From positions 1 through 64,000 of the forward strand of contig JAURQH010000100.1 in assembly GCA_030836185.1 (NCBI GenBank): 64,000 nt of DNA. The letters run 5' to 3'. Of the stretch, positions 34,690-45,249 are shown piece by piece. Below the pieces are notes generated by a model, which was not told the origin of the DNA, ran no database searches, and worked only from the letters and a program-made list of their open reading frames with translations. The position numbers were made by a program, and so were the translations under genes. The stretch comes from Planctomycetota bacterium (GTDB taxonomy: Bacteria > Planctomycetota > Planctomycetia > Planctomycetales > Planctomycetaceae). The number at the start of each line of letters is the position of its first letter. The stretch's first letter is position 1.

Positions 34690-35058
34690 GGATTTCGTCC
34701 CTGAAATTCAGGGAACTCCGTGGAAATAGGCGTAAATATTTGTTTGGTAGAGAAATTATATGCTAAAGGAGAACGGTTGAATACCTGCAATGAGGGGCTC
34801 GTTCGTTCTTTTTATGAATTCGAGGCGAAGATGCCAATTAGGTAGGAAGGGATCGAAGGAGTTTCGATAAGCCGTCAGGAATCGACGGTGACTGAGTTCT
34901 AGGTTTTCTCCATCAGAGCGTCAACGGCAATAACCGCCGAATTCTGAGAGTTCTTCAAGATTCTGTGAGAAACCGGGAATGCGACTCAAGTTCTGCCAAC
35001 AGGGTAACTGCGTTTTTTCGCTATACGGTATGGTTTAATGCTTCGCGATCTTAAACAA
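34690..35058. other. Non-coding gap, decayed sequence
   Basis: About 370 bases with no credible gene, promoter or repeat. It adjoins transposase relics and a broken frame to the right, so it is probably decayed mobile-element flank. Confidence 0.4.
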
Positions 35059-35175
35059 CTATGCAAAAAGCAAACGCCAGGGATCACTCTCTGAGGACTG
35101 TTGATTCAGAGGAATGACACTCCAGTGAGCTTGTTCGTCGAGAGTGAGTCCGTCCGAAGGCAGCTTCAATGCGCG
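35059..35175 (-). pseudogene. Orphan C-terminal fragment of an unknown gene
   Basis: A frame ending [19 protein letters not shown] then PLNQQSSESDPWRLLFA reads like the tail of a real protein, but the sequence upstream switches to transposase-like coding in another frame. It may be the remaining end of a gene cut by the element at 35166-35348. The parent family is not recognised. Confidence 0.35.
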
Positions 35176-35348
35176 TGCACCATTGGTGCCAACCAGACCT
35201 TGGGCAGATAGCCGATCCGTTTCAGATCGCCCAGCACGAAGGCATCGCTGCAATCGCTCTTGTCGGGATTTTGTTTCATGCGATTGACGATTCCGGGATG
35301 GGCTAGTGTGACGTTCCAGCTTTCGTCACGCATTAATTGTTCGGCCAA
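35166..35348 (-). pseudogene. IS110-like transposase fragment
   Basis: A 60-codon piece containing [19 protein letters not shown] followed by [13 protein letters not shown]. This is the conserved stretch of IS110-family transposases where a DEDD-type aspartate pair lies (NPDKSDxSDA). The frame has a stop shortly upstream and ends abruptly after LAP, next to the near-palindrome GCACCATTGGTGC (35177-35189). No terminal repeats are seen. It is too short to work. The family name is by pattern. Confidence 0.6.
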
Positions 35349-35530
35349 GTTGGCTGCTCCCGATCAGACTTCGTCCGCCGCATGCACCGCTATTGAGATG
35401 ATCGACTCGGTCTCCGACTGTAGACCGGCGTGCTCCCCATTTTCTGATCGATATGTTCTGAGAGTTAACAGGCCTATGGTTGCCGAGGAGAGTTTGGAAG
35501 ATTCGCAGGATCAGGTTTGCCGGTGATCGA

Positions 35531-36529
35531 TCAATATTCGCCCGTGATTCGTTCTCCGCCGTTGCGGGTGGCGAGTGCTCGTAAGATCGACCAATCGACG
35601 TTTTTGCTGATCGGACGTGCTGAGTTATCGACCATGGCAAAATTGACGACATCTTGGTGATGCGAGCCGAAGCCGAAGTAATGATCACCAGCTCCAGAAC
35701 CGATTAAGAAATAGTTTTCGAAGAACAAGTGATCCTGACGAACGCGGGCACAGCAACTGTTGCCATCACCCCAAAGCCCGTACAGGGTTTCTCCCAACAT
35801 CAGCGTTGTGGTTGTGCCATCAGAGATATCACGGAAATCAACCGAGCTATTGTCATAAAACACACCATCACCCGTCAGCAGAAGGACGTTGGGATCGGTG
35901 GGAGAGGGAACCTGAGAAGCCGTTGCTCCGAAATTTCCACGATAGGTGGTGTAGGCAAAGTTTCCACCTGTTCCCGCGATGGAGGGGCGACGTGAGGGGA
36001 GGGCGGCAGAAGGGCAGACATAGGAGGGGATTTCAACGCTCATCGCGCCAATATTATTGGCAGTGCTTTTAGGTTCGATAAAACTGGGGTTGATCGTTTG
36101 TTGATCCATTTGAGGCAGAAGCAACGCGTGCCAACTCCAATACCCCTTCAAGGTCCATTGCGACAACGAAAGTTGTCCGCGTTGAGGATTGGAAGTCGGG
36201 GCGCTGATACCTGTGGCATTCACGGCATTCGAGAAGACAGCAGGTTCAGTGAGAACCAATGCTTGATCGACGGCTGTTTCCAGTGTGGAGTCTTCGTTGA
36301 TCAACAAACCCGAAGGGAAACTCTTATGAGAGTCTGCGTAGTTATGCATGGCAATGACCATGTTGTGCAGATTGTTCAAACAACCTGTCATGCGCGCTCT
36401 CTCGCGGGCCTGTTGAATGGCGGGCATCAACAGAGAGACAAGTACGGCGATAATTGCCATCACAACCAAAAGTTCTACGAGTGTAAATCCACGGCGGGCA
36501 ACGTGTGATTCGGGGTGGCGTCTCAACAT
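35531..36529 (-). CDS. DUF1559 pseudopilin-like protein
   Basis: A 332-residue protein of the planctomycete DUF1559 family. A 13-residue basic leader precedes the prepilin methylation motif [25 protein letters not shown], then [16 protein letters not shown]. The C-terminal part carries the typical [17 protein letters not shown] end, a variant of the usual H-x-GG...DGSVRF segment. It probably anchors in the inner membrane and is processed by a prepilin peptidase. The ATG at 36529 has GGAGAG seven bases upstream; the longer frame to 36580 has no benefit. Confidence 0.88.
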   Translation of the reverse strand: MLRRHPESHVARRGFTLVELLVVMAIIAVLVSLLMPAIQQARERARMTGCLNNLHNMVIAMHNYADSHKSFPSGLLINEDSTLETAVDQALVLTEPAVFSNAVNATGISAPTSNPQRGQLSLSQWTLKGYWSWHALLLPQMDQQTINPSFIEPKSTANNIGAMSVEIPSYVCPSAALPSRRPSIAGTGGNFAYTTYRGNFGATASQVPSPTDPNVLLLTGDGVFYDNSSVDFRDISDGTTTTLMLGETLYGLWGDGNSCCARVRQDHLFFENYFLIGSGAGDHYFGFGSHHQDVVNFAMVDNSARPISKNVDWSILRALATRNGGERITGEY

Positions 36530-36678
36530 AAAGCTCTCCAGATTGTCCGAGAGTTTGCTTGGTGAGGGAGAAAACTGCAATTGCTTTCTCCCGACAGGGA
36601 ATTGATTGATTTATCGTATCCCGACCTGCACGGGAATGCAATTCCCTCCTGAAGAGAGAATTCTCAAAAAAAGAGTCG

Positions 36679-37764
36679 CTAGAGTCTTTTTAACTGTTGG
36701 TGATTGTTGATCTTACGTGTGCCATGATCGATCCATTCAATGAGCGTTTTCAGATCATCAAGATCGAGCATTTCGACGGCTGAGTGCGAATATCGTCGAG
36801 CCAGACCAAGTGTCAACGCGGCGATTTTCCCCGAGGCTTGTTGAGCTGATGTGGCATCGGTAATTCCTGCGGTATCGACGATTAACTGATATGGCAATTG
36901 ATGCTCGTCGGCGACTTCCCGAAAGAGGGTCCGTAATGGACCGTGAGTCGAGAGTCCGCTGGTCTCGCGGACTTTGAGAAGTGGACCCGCTCCTGTGGTC
37001 CAGGGAAGAGTTTCTGAATCGAGCTCGGGAGTGCCGCCAGCCGGAACAGTATCAATGGCGATGACGACATCGGGGTCGGCTGTTTTGGTGGCGACTTCCG
37101 CACCGCGCAGACCAATTTCTTCTTCGACGGTCAGCACAAAGACACAATCTACTTGAGGGCGTTCCTTGGACAATCGTTCGGCCACTTCCAAAACCGCCAG
37201 CCAACCGGCACGATTGTCAATCGATTTTCCAAAGACCCGCGTCGGGTGCGAAGTAGAAATCAACTCGCCCACAAACACGGCTGGAGTTCCTGTTTCGATG
37301 CCCCATTCTCTGAGTTGCTCTTCCGATTCTGCACCTGCATCAAGATACATCTGCTCGACGCGGGGGACTTGTTGCGCTTCTGGCCCCTTGAGAATATGTC
37401 CCGGTTTCACTCCCACGACCGCTTCCACGGGAGGATGATTTTCGGGGAGCAGACGAACTCTTTGGCCGGGAAGCACAGAGATAGTTGGACCGCCGAGACG
37501 CGTGAACCGTAAGAAGCCATCGGTTGTCAGAGAAGTGACCATAAAGCCAATCTCGTCCGCATGTGCGGTGATCATCACTCGAGGAGCATTTTCGTTTGTC
37601 CCTTTCAGTTCACCGTAAAGGTTGCCACGCACATCGAGCGAGACGCTGTCACAAAGAGGTGTGAGTGCTTCTTTGGCCGCAGCGAGGACGGGTTCTTCAA
37701 ACCCGGTGGGAGCTTCGAGGTCCGTCCAATCTGAAAGTTTTTTTCGCAGTTTATCGACGTTCAT
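36679..37764 (-). CDS. M42 family metallopeptidase
   Basis: A 361-residue di-metal aminopeptidase of family M42 (glutamyl aminopeptidase/deblocking type). Metal and catalytic residues appear in order: ITAHADEIGFMV (His and the catalytic Asp), KSIDNRAG (bridging Asp), VEEEIGLRGAE (catalytic and metal Glu), AIDTVPAG (metal Asp), and a late His near RRYSHSAVEMLDL. These enzymes form large tetrahedral oligomers that trim peptides in the cytoplasm. The length is normal. The gene stands alone, upstream of the DUF1559 gene. Confidence 0.92.
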   Translation of the reverse strand: MNVDKLRKKLSDWTDLEAPTGFEEPVLAAAKEALTPLCDSVSLDVRGNLYGELKGTNENAPRVMITAHADEIGFMVTSLTTDGFLRFTRLGGPTISVLPGQRVRLLPENHPPVEAVVGVKPGHILKGPEAQQVPRVEQMYLDAGAESEEQLREWGIETGTPAVFVGELISTSHPTRVFGKSIDNRAGWLAVLEVAERLSKERPQVDCVFVLTVEEEIGLRGAEVATKTADPDVVIAIDTVPAGGTPELDSETLPWTTGAGPLLKVRETSGLSTHGPLRTLFREVADEHQLPYQLIVDTAGITDATSAQQASGKIAALTLGLARRYSHSAVEMLDLDDLKTLIEWIDHGTRKINNHQQLKRL

Positions 37765-37909
37765 CGGATTCTCAGTTCTTAATCGATGGTGAAGGCAGCT
37801 TGTTAAACTCGATCTTATCGTTCCGAGATCTCAATCACACCTGAAATTTGACCGTTCTCAGGTTTCACTCAGTGACAGTCATGAGTACGATTTTGAAGGA
37901 ACGTACCTT

Positions 37910-38362
37910 ATGACGATTAGCCAAGCATTCCCCATGACTGAGATTGAAATTGAAAAAGTGGTTATTCGCCCTGCCGAGATCAAAGATCTCAATGCGCTGG
38001 ATGAATTTATCAAACCCTTCGTCGCGCAGAAAATTCTGATTCCACGAACATTCGATGAACTGACCGAACTCATCCAGCATGGGTTCGTGGCCGAATATGA
38101 ATCGCAAATTATTGGTTTTTCGGCATTGGAAGTTTATTCGTCCAAGCTGGGAGAGATTCGCAGTCTGGCCGTCCAAGCGGAGTTTCAAGGAATGGGTATT
38201 GGCCAAACACTGGTCGAAGTCTGCATCGAACGTGCCCACGAACGAAATGTGCTTGAAGTGATGGCGATTACTTCATCGGAGCAGTTCTTCAAAAACTGTG
38301 GTTTTGATTTTACGTTACCGGGAGAAAAGAAAGCGCTCTTCATTCAGACACGTGAGTTATGA
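37910..38362 (+). CDS. GNAT N-acetyltransferase, possibly short N-acetylglutamate synthase
   Basis: A 150-residue GNAT-fold acetyltransferase. IRPAEIKDLNALDEFI opens the domain, and GEIRSLAVQAEFQGMGIGQTLV holds the acetyl-CoA loop (Q-x-x-G-x-G). FFKNCGFDF ends it. The overall pattern, with ILIPRTFDEL and SALEVYSSKLGEIRSLAV, resembles the short stand-alone N-acetylglutamate synthases that start arginine synthesis, sometimes fused to ArgH. argH lies about 7.5 kb downstream, not adjacent. The ATG at 37910 has AAGGA upstream. Substrate assignment is inference. Confidence 0.75.
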   Translation: MTISQAFPMTEIEIEKVVIRPAEIKDLNALDEFIKPFVAQKILIPRTFDELTELIQHGFVAEYESQIIGFSALEVYSSKLGEIRSLAVQAEFQGMGIGQTLVEVCIERAHERNVLEVMAITSSEQFFKNCGFDFTLPGEKKALFIQTREL

Positions 38363-38426
38363 GAGAATGAATTGTTTTCCAGACGATGTGTCTCAAACCC
38401 TCGGCTTTAGGCGATAATCACTCAGT

Positions 38427-40787
38427 TCAAAAAAGTGAACGAGATGATTTTCCAGGGTGCCGAGTGAGAAACCTCTGAAGTATCATCAAGAACAACAGGC
38501 AAGCAATCAGCACACCTCCTGCAATCGCGGGAGCAGGGCCAATCCAGGGGGCCAAGTGTAGCACGCCGGCAACAATCACCACGGCCAGCATGGCGACCAA
38601 GCCTGTCGAAAAATTCCAGACGAGCGCAACTTCCACCGCCAATAATGCCAGACCGAACCAGAGCAATTCCAGCGAAAGCGGCGACTCCTGAAAAGTGGTG
38701 ATTTCGCCGTTAGTAACAGTCGGTGCGATTCTTAAATTGAGTTGAGGATCTTTGAATAGTTCTTTTTCGAGTTGTGCCGGATTGGCGGCGGTCAGGTTCC
38801 CTTCTTGGGAATCCACATTCACGGCAATGTATTGTGTTGGCAACGAGGGTTGTCCAAAACCGAATTGGTAAAATCCACTTTTCGAGTTTTCGTCGAACCT
38901 CCAACCTCGCAAAGAGTTTTCAGAGCTCAGTGTGGTCGGCTCGATAGTGATCGTTTTTCCCGCAGGATCGGTCACCGTGATTTCTGGAATAAATTGATCG
39001 GAGGGAAGTAGCCCCTCCAGTGATTGGCCAACGAGGTGTCTCGAATTATCATTATTATCCACGGCCAGATAGCGAATCATCTCTATTGCGATCGGCGGGA
39101 AGCTTCCATTCAGAGGAGCCCAGCTACCGCTGGTCGCATCGCAAGACAGAGCCATTTGCAGGCAACGTCCGACAGGCAGATCGACTTCCACAATCGCCGG
39201 CGTGCCATCATCAAAAGAAAGAATCGGTGAGGTTCGGTCGGTGTCGTTGATTGTCCAATCGACTCTTTGCCAGATGACGGCTGCATCTAATCCTGTTCCC
39301 GGGTTCCCTGCAAACGGTTTCACAACGGGGTGATTCAATTCGGTGGTCAGGAATCCCCAAGCTGATTCGGTTGACAGATCGGGGCGGTTGAGAGTCAGAG
39401 GCCAGGCTTGGTCGCTGAACAAATTCAATTGAGAGTTCCAGGATTGGACATCAGTTTGGTCTCCCTGGATTAGTAACAATCCTCCGCCCGAGGAAAGATG
39501 ACGGCGAACCATTGCAGATTGCTGGCTGCTGATTCCAGAAAGATTGCACAATGCAAGCACTTCATAGTTTTGGAGTGGAAATTCAGCCATGCCGGGCAAA
39601 TCTGTCACTGTGATGTCAAACAAGGGATCGTTCGTTGTCGGGTGCATCACTGTTTCGAGTGCTGTTCTCAGATAATGAGACGATTGTTCCCGAGGCGAAC
39701 TGGCCGGTTGCCCTTCAACCAGAAGAACTGAAATGGCATCGCGGACGGTCACCACCTGAAAGCGTTGGTTGTCGGCTTCAAGCCGATCATTGACCATTTT
39801 TACAACGACTTTTTTGGGTCCGGCAGATTGCCAATTGTGAAGGAATGTCATGTCGATTGACTGTTTTCCGGGGTCGTTGATTGATTGCGAAGCGATGGAG
39901 CGGTCATCAATCAGTAACTCTACGACCAAATTTTCCAGTGGCTGTCCTGCGAAACTTTGAATGGTGGCAGTGATGGTGGAGGGTTGGCCGATTAAGACGG
40001 GTTGTGGTTCGACATTCAGGTCAGTTACTGCGACATTGCCAATGTCTGCTCCGCCAACATTCAGAAAAGTGAAACGTACATTCTCATCGGCGAGTCGCGC
40101 GAGACGCGATTCGAGAAGTTGCTTTTTCGTGCCTGTTGGAGACCAATCCTTTTGTTGGAAATCACTCACAATCAGAATGTCTTTTTCTCTCGGTTGTGGT
40201 GAGTCGATCAATAGAGATTCGAGACGGGCCAGCGTTTCGTAAAGGTTTATGGGTTGCTCTGTTAAGCTCATTTTCTCCAGCTCAGCCAAAAAGGAATCTT
40301 GTCGAAATGTCGGGGCCAACAGGTTTGATTGTCGTTCGTCCGTGAGACACAGGAGGCTGTATCCATCTCCTGAGACACTTGTTTGCAGCATTTGGCGAAC
40401 GGCTTGCTTCCCTTGTTCAAATCGAGTTTCGTTGCCGCCCAGATATCCCATACTGAAACTGTCATCGAGAACGACAATGATGTGTCGCGGAGCACGACCA
40501 CTCACTGATGAAAAAGCGTTTTCAAAAAATGGTCGGGAGAATGCCATTGCGAGTAACATGACGGCCAGGCAGCGGACCAGAAGAACAATCAGTTGCTCCC
40601 AGCGCAGTCGTCGAGATTGTTGGCGAGCCGCTTCCATCAGAAATCTCATCGCGGCCCACGATGTTTCTTTGTAACGCCTTTTATGGAGCAAATGGATGAT
40701 GATGGGAATTGATGCCGCCCCCAGACCAAATAACATCAAGGGGCTGCCGAATTCCAAAGCGAGAAGAGAAAGTGTTACGAAAGTCAT
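38427..40787 (-). CDS. BatA-like membrane protein with von Willebrand factor A domain
   Basis: A 786-residue protein with an N-terminal BatA-type membrane region (LMLFGLGAASIPIIIHLLHKRR then SWAAMRFL, about 15-50) and a second helix. A von Willebrand A domain follows with the MIDAS motif D-x-S-x-S in VLDDSFSMGY. A large periplasmic Ig-like part then leads to two C-terminal helices (about 700-770). It forms a complex-type operon with a DUF58 protein and MoxR. These systems are linked to envelope stress or metalloprotein maturation. Its start overlaps the DUF58 stop by four bases (ATGA). Confidence 0.88.
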   Translation of the reverse strand: MTFVTLSLLALEFGSPLMLFGLGAASIPIIIHLLHKRRYKETSWAAMRFLMEAARQQSRRLRWEQLIVLLVRCLAVMLLAMAFSRPFFENAFSSVSGRAPRHIIVVLDDSFSMGYLGGNETRFEQGKQAVRQMLQTSVSGDGYSLLCLTDERQSNLLAPTFRQDSFLAELEKMSLTEQPINLYETLARLESLLIDSPQPREKDILIVSDFQQKDWSPTGTKKQLLESRLARLADENVRFTFLNVGGADIGNVAVTDLNVEPQPVLIGQPSTITATIQSFAGQPLENLVVELLIDDRSIASQSINDPGKQSIDMTFLHNWQSAGPKKVVVKMVNDRLEADNQRFQVVTVRDAISVLLVEGQPASSPREQSSHYLRTALETVMHPTTNDPLFDITVTDLPGMAEFPLQNYEVLALCNLSGISSQQSAMVRRHLSSGGGLLLIQGDQTDVQSWNSQLNLFSDQAWPLTLNRPDLSTESAWGFLTTELNHPVVKPFAGNPGTGLDAAVIWQRVDWTINDTDRTSPILSFDDGTPAIVEVDLPVGRCLQMALSCDATSGSWAPLNGSFPPIAIEMIRYLAVDNNDNSRHLVGQSLEGLLPSDQFIPEITVTDPAGKTITIEPTTLSSENSLRGWRFDENSKSGFYQFGFGQPSLPTQYIAVNVDSQEGNLTAANPAQLEKELFKDPQLNLRIAPTVTNGEITTFQESPLSLELLWFGLALLAVEVALVWNFSTGLVAMLAVVIVAGVLHLAPWIGPAPAIAGGVLIACLLFLMILQRFLTRHPGKSSRSLF

Positions 40788-41722
40788 CCACGCCTCCCCT
40801 GCATCTCGGTGATGTTGGGAATGGGGAGAGGGGGGCGATTTGATAATATTCGCCGTAGCACTCGATCAAACGGTTCATCGGTGCGAATGATGTCATGTTC
40901 GACACCCAAGTCGCGACAAGTACGCCGGCTTTCGACAAGGAAACTATGAAACTCTTTCAGATAGGCGGTGCGGAGTCCGCGTGGATCGACCATCTGCTCT
41001 TGCGCGATCTCCAACCCATGAAACAAAGTCGGTTCTTCGAATGGGAATTCCAGCTCGGCAGCATCGAGAATTTGCAGCACACGTATGTCGTGTCGTCTGT
41101 GCTTCAGACGTTGCAGTCCGATTTTGATCGCGTCCAGATCGTCGAACAAGTCTGAAAAGAGGATGATCATTCCCCGCTTGCGGAAGCGGTCTGAAATTTC
41201 ATGCAGCATTGGTCCGAGGGCAGTAGGACCAGAGGCCTCCGATTGTTCGAGTAATTCCCAGATTCGAGTTTGTTGCTGTGGGTTACCCGCAGCACGCACA
41301 TAATGCTGAAGTTGTTCAGAAAAGAGTACCAGTCCGGCGGCATCTTGTTGTTGAATCGTCAGTGAGGCGAGGACCGCAGCCAGTAAGCGTGCGTATTCGA
41401 ATTTGTTGAGCGATTCGGGGGAGCTGCCGTATTGCATCGACTCCGAGGCATCGACCGCCAACATGCAGGCGAAGTTGGTTTCTTCTTCGAATTGTTTCAG
41501 ATAGTAACGGTCACTGCGGCCGAACACTTTCCAATCGACATAACGTAAGTCGTCCCCCGGTGCGTATTCTCGATGTTCTGCAAACTCAACCGAATATCCC
41601 TGATGGGGACTGCGGTGCAGTCCCGAGAGATAGCCTTCCACAATCACCCGCGCCTGCAAACGCAGATGTGAGAGTTGAGCGAGACTGGCAGGATCAAATG
41701 AGTTCAGAGAGGGGGCCGGCAT
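40784..41722 (-). CDS. DUF58 domain protein
   Basis: A 312-residue DUF58 protein. The signature region [20 protein letters not shown], then [19 protein letters not shown], is clear, and the following vWA-like domain has DASESMQYG in place of a MIDAS motif. It is the middle gene of the moxR-DUF58-BatA operon. The ATG at 41722 (MPAPSLNSF) has a perfect AGGAGA eight bases upstream and overlaps the moxR end by 29 bases. The TTG at 41743 would add seven residues and is not needed. Confidence 0.9.
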   Translation of the reverse strand: MPAPSLNSFDPASLAQLSHLRLQARVIVEGYLSGLHRSPHQGYSVEFAEHREYAPGDDLRYVDWKVFGRSDRYYLKQFEEETNFACMLAVDASESMQYGSSPESLNKFEYARLLAAVLASLTIQQQDAAGLVLFSEQLQHYVRAAGNPQQQTRIWELLEQSEASGPTALGPMLHEISDRFRKRGMIILFSDLFDDLDAIKIGLQRLKHRRHDIRVLQILDAAELEFPFEEPTLFHGLEIAQEQMVDPRGLRTAYLKEFHSFLVESRRTCRDLGVEHDIIRTDEPFDRVLRRILSNRPPLPIPNITEMQGRRG

Positions 41723-42761
41723 TGGTCTCTCCTGATTGATCAAGCGGTATCATCTGAATCAGTCGCTCAACAATATGGTCGGCTGTGATCCCTTCTGCTT
41801 CGGCATTGAAATTCGTCAGGATACGATGCCGTAACACGGGCTTGGCAACCGCTTGAATGTCGTCGGTGCCAACAGAGGTTTTCCCATGAAGCACGGCTCT
41901 CGCTTTGGCTCCCAATACCAGATATTGGCTCGCTCTGGGGCCTGCTCCCCAACTGACGTATTGTGTGATGAAGTCGGGGGTCTCGGGACGATTCAAACGG
42001 GTTAAGCGGGCGAATTGCATGGCATAACGAATTAAGGAATCGGCGACCGGGATGCGACGGATGAACTCTTGCAGTTCTACCAGTTCTTTGCTGCCCAATA
42101 CGGGTTCAATTTGGGTCTGTTTGCCGGCCGTCGTTTGACGAACAATTGCAAACTCTTCGTCGGCGGTTGGGTAATCGACCAGCACTTGAAACATAAAACG
42201 GTCGAGTTGAGCTTCGGGGAGCGGATAGGTTCCTTCCTGCTCGATGGGGTTCTGAGTGGCCAATACAAAGAACGGATTGGGTAACTCATGACGATGTCCG
42301 CCAGCAGTGACCTGTCGTTCCTGCATCGCTTCGAGCAACGCGGCTTGTGTCTTGGGAGGAGTCCGATTGATTTCGTCTGCCAGGATGACATTTGCAAAAA
42401 CGGGGCCCGGTAAAAATTTAAGATCTCGTTCGCCGGTCGTTTGATTCTGCTGAAGCACTTCCGTGCCGGTGATGTCGGCAGGCATCAGGTCGGGAGTGAA
42501 TTGAACCCGATTGAAGGAGAGGCTCATCGATTGTGCCAGAGTACGAACCATTAAGGTTTTCGCCAAGCCGGGAACACCGACTAGCAGAGCATGTCCTCCC
42601 GCCAGAACAGAGATCAACAGTTCTTCAATGACCAGATCCTGCCCGACGATGACTTGCCCAATTTGAAAAGTCATTTCCTCATAGGCTTTTGACAATTCTT
42701 CAAGTCGTTGCAGATCGCTGTCTTCGAGGGATACGGGCTCCTGCTGTGTTGGATCGCTCAA
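41694..42761 (-). CDS. moxR: MoxR-type AAA ATPase
   Basis: A 355-residue MoxR AAA ATPase. Walker A is GVPGLAKT (residues 62-69), Walker B is VILADEINR (125-133), and the MoxR sensor region [22 protein letters not shown] is present, as is the C-terminal lid. It is the first gene of a three-gene operon with DUF58 and BatA-like genes, the classic MoxR/vWA pairing, and probably works as a chaperone on the vWA partners. No RBS is clear before the ATG. Confidence 0.93.
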   Translation of the reverse strand: MSDPTQQEPVSLEDSDLQRLEELSKAYEEMTFQIGQVIVGQDLVIEELLISVLAGGHALLVGVPGLAKTLMVRTLAQSMSLSFNRVQFTPDLMPADITGTEVLQQNQTTGERDLKFLPGPVFANVILADEINRTPPKTQAALLEAMQERQVTAGGHRHELPNPFFVLATQNPIEQEGTYPLPEAQLDRFMFQVLVDYPTADEEFAIVRQTTAGKQTQIEPVLGSKELVELQEFIRRIPVADSLIRYAMQFARLTRLNRPETPDFITQYVSWGAGPRASQYLVLGAKARAVLHGKTSVGTDDIQAVAKPVLRHRILTNFNAEAEGITADHIVERLIQMIPLDQSGETNAGPLSELI

Positions 42762-42993
42762 GTTGGATTACTCCTAGTTAGTATTACTGTTACCATCATT
42801 CGCCGGAATCGGGTCAATTGTCAAACATCAGTCCGCATGAAACCGCAAACTGTCTCGAATCGGTGCAGGAATACTGATCGGTCCTTCGTTTTTTTGAAGA
42901 TTTGACTAGAATGTCCGGTAGAGCCATGGGTTCTTCCAAAAGTGATTAAGTGATATTGCGTCAAGAAATTTCTATCCACCAGGAACATACAAT

Positions 42994-43353
42994 ATGTCAA
43001 CCAATGTCCAAAGTTGCGATGTTCTCACCCAAAAGAAATGCCAGCCCTGCGAGGGTGGTGTTCCTAAAATGACGGCTGATGAAGTGGCCGAACAAATCAA
43101 AGAGCACCCCGGTTGGGAAGTGACTCATGATGGTGAACGAATTGCTCGAAACTGGACAGTCAAAGATTTCATGGCCGGTTTGACGTTTTTCAATCAGGTG
43201 GCCGAGATCGCTGAAAACGAAGGGCATCATCCCGATCTACATCTCGTGGGATACCGCAATCTCACGATCGAAATCTGGACTCATGCGATTGGAGGGCTGT
43301 CTGAAAACGATTTTATTCTCGCCGCAAAAATTGACCAATTATCAATGGAATGA
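42994..43353 (+). CDS. phhB: 4a-hydroxytetrahydrobiopterin dehydratase (PCD/DCoH)
   Basis: A 119-residue pterin-4a-carbinolamine dehydratase. The active-site group is EGHHPDLHLVGYRNLTIEIWTH, with the catalytic H-H-P-D motif and the later His. The C-terminal helix IGGLSENDFILAAKID completes the fold. The enzyme regenerates dihydropterins after aromatic hydroxylation, or acts in other pterin/molybdopterin roles. The first 20 residues hold three cysteines (C9, C16, C19), unusual for the family. No partner hydroxylase is nearby. Confidence 0.93.
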   Translation: MSTNVQSCDVLTQKKCQPCEGGVPKMTADEVAEQIKEHPGWEVTHDGERIARNWTVKDFMAGLTFFNQVAEIAENEGHHPDLHLVGYRNLTIEIWTHAIGGLSENDFILAAKIDQLSME

Positions 43354-43490
43354 AGACTCGAAATGTCCGTATGATTGGTGTGGTCGTCAAAATCGGACAT
43401 CTGGTGGGATGAGATGAGGGACAATCACTTAAGAATTGTCCAGATTCACAATTTCTCATCAAAAATTAGCCGATCTCCCTCATCAGGGCG

Positions 43491-43518
43491 TTAAGATGTG
43501 AGAGAACTGAATTATTAT
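43491..43518 (+). promoter_or_regulatory. Possible promoter of the FHA gene
   Basis: TTAAGA (43491-43496), a 16-base spacer and TATTAT (43513-43518). Transcription would start near 43525, 35 bases before the ATG. Confidence 0.35.
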
Positions 43519-43559
43519 AGATCGATGCTTTATCTCACTTCCGGTCCCGGAATGTTCAC

Positions 43560-44177
43560 ATGAAGGAATATCTCAAACCACTCGGAAAAGGACGACCCGT
43601 TCTTCTCGACAAGCCGATCCTCTTTGTCGGTCGGCATCCTGAGTGCGATATCGTTTTGCTGAACAGCCGCAAAGTTTCTCGGAAACACTGCTGTCTGGCA
43701 CAAATCAACAACGGTTATCAAGTTCGCGATCTGGGTAGCACCAATGGGATTACCATCAACGGTAAGCGTGTCGAGAAAGGAGCAAAAATCAAAATTGGTG
43801 ATGAAGTGATATTTGGAGATGTTGAATTCCAACTTCTCTCTGGCACGGCACCCAAGAATGCCAAACTGGCCTCTCAGAAGAGTTTAGTGGCAGATGACGA
43901 CGATGTGATGCCTGATGAAGATGTTCAGGCGATTGTTGCCGACGCCGAGAGTGTCAAAAGGAAGCCCGATCAATCGGATCGGTCCATCGAATTGAGCCAA
44001 GAGTTTCCCGTCGTGATCGATGACGACGAACCAATCTCGATTTCGAAGCTCCCTCCTAAGGAGGGGCTCAGTTCCGACTCTGTGAATTCTGTCGGTTCGG
44101 CGTTTGACGAAGACAGCAATGCCGACATCATCATCCTCGACGAGAGTCAGCAATTTCTCGACGAGGACGATGATTGA
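43560..44177 (+). CDS. FHA domain protein with acidic tail
   Basis: A 205-residue protein with an N-terminal forkhead-associated domain (about 15-95). It shows the phosphothreonine-binding pattern G-R-H-P (VGRHPECDIVL), S-R-K-H (KVSRKHCCL) and N-G (STNGITINGKRV). The tail (100-205) is disordered and very acidic (for example DDDDVMPDEDVQ). FHA proteins bind phosphothreonine peptides in Ser/Thr-kinase signalling, which is common in planctomycetes; no kinase gene is adjacent. It converges with the DUF1559 gene at 44217. Confidence 0.9.
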   Translation: MKEYLKPLGKGRPVLLDKPILFVGRHPECDIVLLNSRKVSRKHCCLAQINNGYQVRDLGSTNGITINGKRVEKGAKIKIGDEVIFGDVEFQLLSGTAPKNAKLASQKSLVADDDDVMPDEDVQAIVADAESVKRKPDQSDRSIELSQEFPVVIDDDEPISISKLPPKEGLSSDSVNSVGSAFDEDSNADIIILDESQQFLDEDDD

Positions 44178-44216
44178 TCGGCTGCGGCAGGCTTGCGATT
44201 CTGAAGTTCGCTTCAC

Positions 44217-45182
44217 TCAGAATTCGCCAATGACCTCTTTACCGTTGATCGAGCCCAACGCTCTCCAAACATTGTCGAGACCAATGTTCTCGGAAATGAA
44301 CCGAACGGAACCATCTCCTAATAACGCATTGACTCCGCCGGTGTGATAACTGGAGTAGGAAAGTTCACGCTCAGTGTTGTTCGTCTGTTTCGAATTAATC
44401 ACATAAAAAGTCGATCCTAAAACTTCCGAGAAGTCTGAACCGTTTCCGCTGTCAGAATTCATATGGTAAAACAGGAATCGGTCGCAGATATTGCAACCTT
44501 GTGCAGCATCAAGCAGATAGATGGACTCCGCCGCCATTAACGTGTTGGAAAGACCATCAATCACGTCGTCAAGCCGTTTGGGCTGATTCGGTTTGGTCAC
44601 GTTATAGCGATCTGCGGTAAACATACCGTCCGAATTATCCATGCCTGTGGCGGCATTATTATCCGTTGTGGCATTGCCTGCACTGGCTAGGTAGTTGTTT
44701 TTGACGCGACCTGTCAGGCCGTTGACATCGTTCATTTCTACCTGATTCCCCGGTTGAGACGGGCAATGAAACACGGGGACATTGGTGCGAGTGATCTCAA
44801 TCAGCCCGAGACTTCTGGCGTCTGTACCACCCCAATGCCCACTATCGCTCAAGGGATCATCGGGCATGATTTCATAGACGGCAGTTTGTTCGAGATATGG
44901 CAAAATATCCCATGTCCAAGATTGTCCCCAAGCGGTTCGGATTCCTGGAGGAAGCTCGCGATAGGTATCGTTAAAGTTATGGAACGCCAAGCCGAGTTGC
45001 TTCAAGTTATTCTTGCACGAGCTACGCCGGGCGGCTTCTCGGGCTTGTTGAACGGCCGGTAACAGTAAAGCAACCAGCACAGCGATGATGGCGATCACCA
45101 CGAGTAACTCGATGAGAGTAAAACCCTTTTGTGCTTCAAATTTTGACTGAGAGCGAGTGCTCGGTCTTCGATACGACTTCAT
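44217..45182 (-). CDS. DUF1559 pseudopilin-like protein
   Basis: A 321-residue DUF1559 protein with all hallmarks: an 18-residue basic leader, [25 protein letters not shown], then [19 protein letters not shown]. The C-terminal [21 protein letters not shown] segment, which defines the family, is intact. Unlike the copy at 8573-9640, the PYLEQT segment has Gln. The ATG at 45182 has TGAGGATC upstream. A 59-residue lipoprotein gene lies just upstream on the same strand and is probably co-transcribed. An imperfect hairpin, ATTCTGA/TCAGAAT (44198-44223), spans the stop. Confidence 0.92.
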   Translation of the reverse strand: MKSYRRPSTRSQSKFEAQKGFTLIELLVVIAIIAVLVALLLPAVQQAREAARRSSCKNNLKQLGLAFHNFNDTYRELPPGIRTAWGQSWTWDILPYLEQTAVYEIMPDDPLSDSGHWGGTDARSLGLIEITRTNVPVFHCPSQPGNQVEMNDVNGLTGRVKNNYLASAGNATTDNNAATGMDNSDGMFTADRYNVTKPNQPKRLDDVIDGLSNTLMAAESIYLLDAAQGCNICDRFLFYHMNSDSGNGSDFSEVLGSTFYVINSKQTNNTERELSYSSYHTGGVNALLGDGSVRFISENIGLDNVWRALGSINGKEVIGEF

Positions 45183-45249
45183 AGTAGATCCTCAGAAAAG
45201 TAGGAAAAATGCAATGCGGAAAAACAGATATGCTCTATGGAACTTTTGA

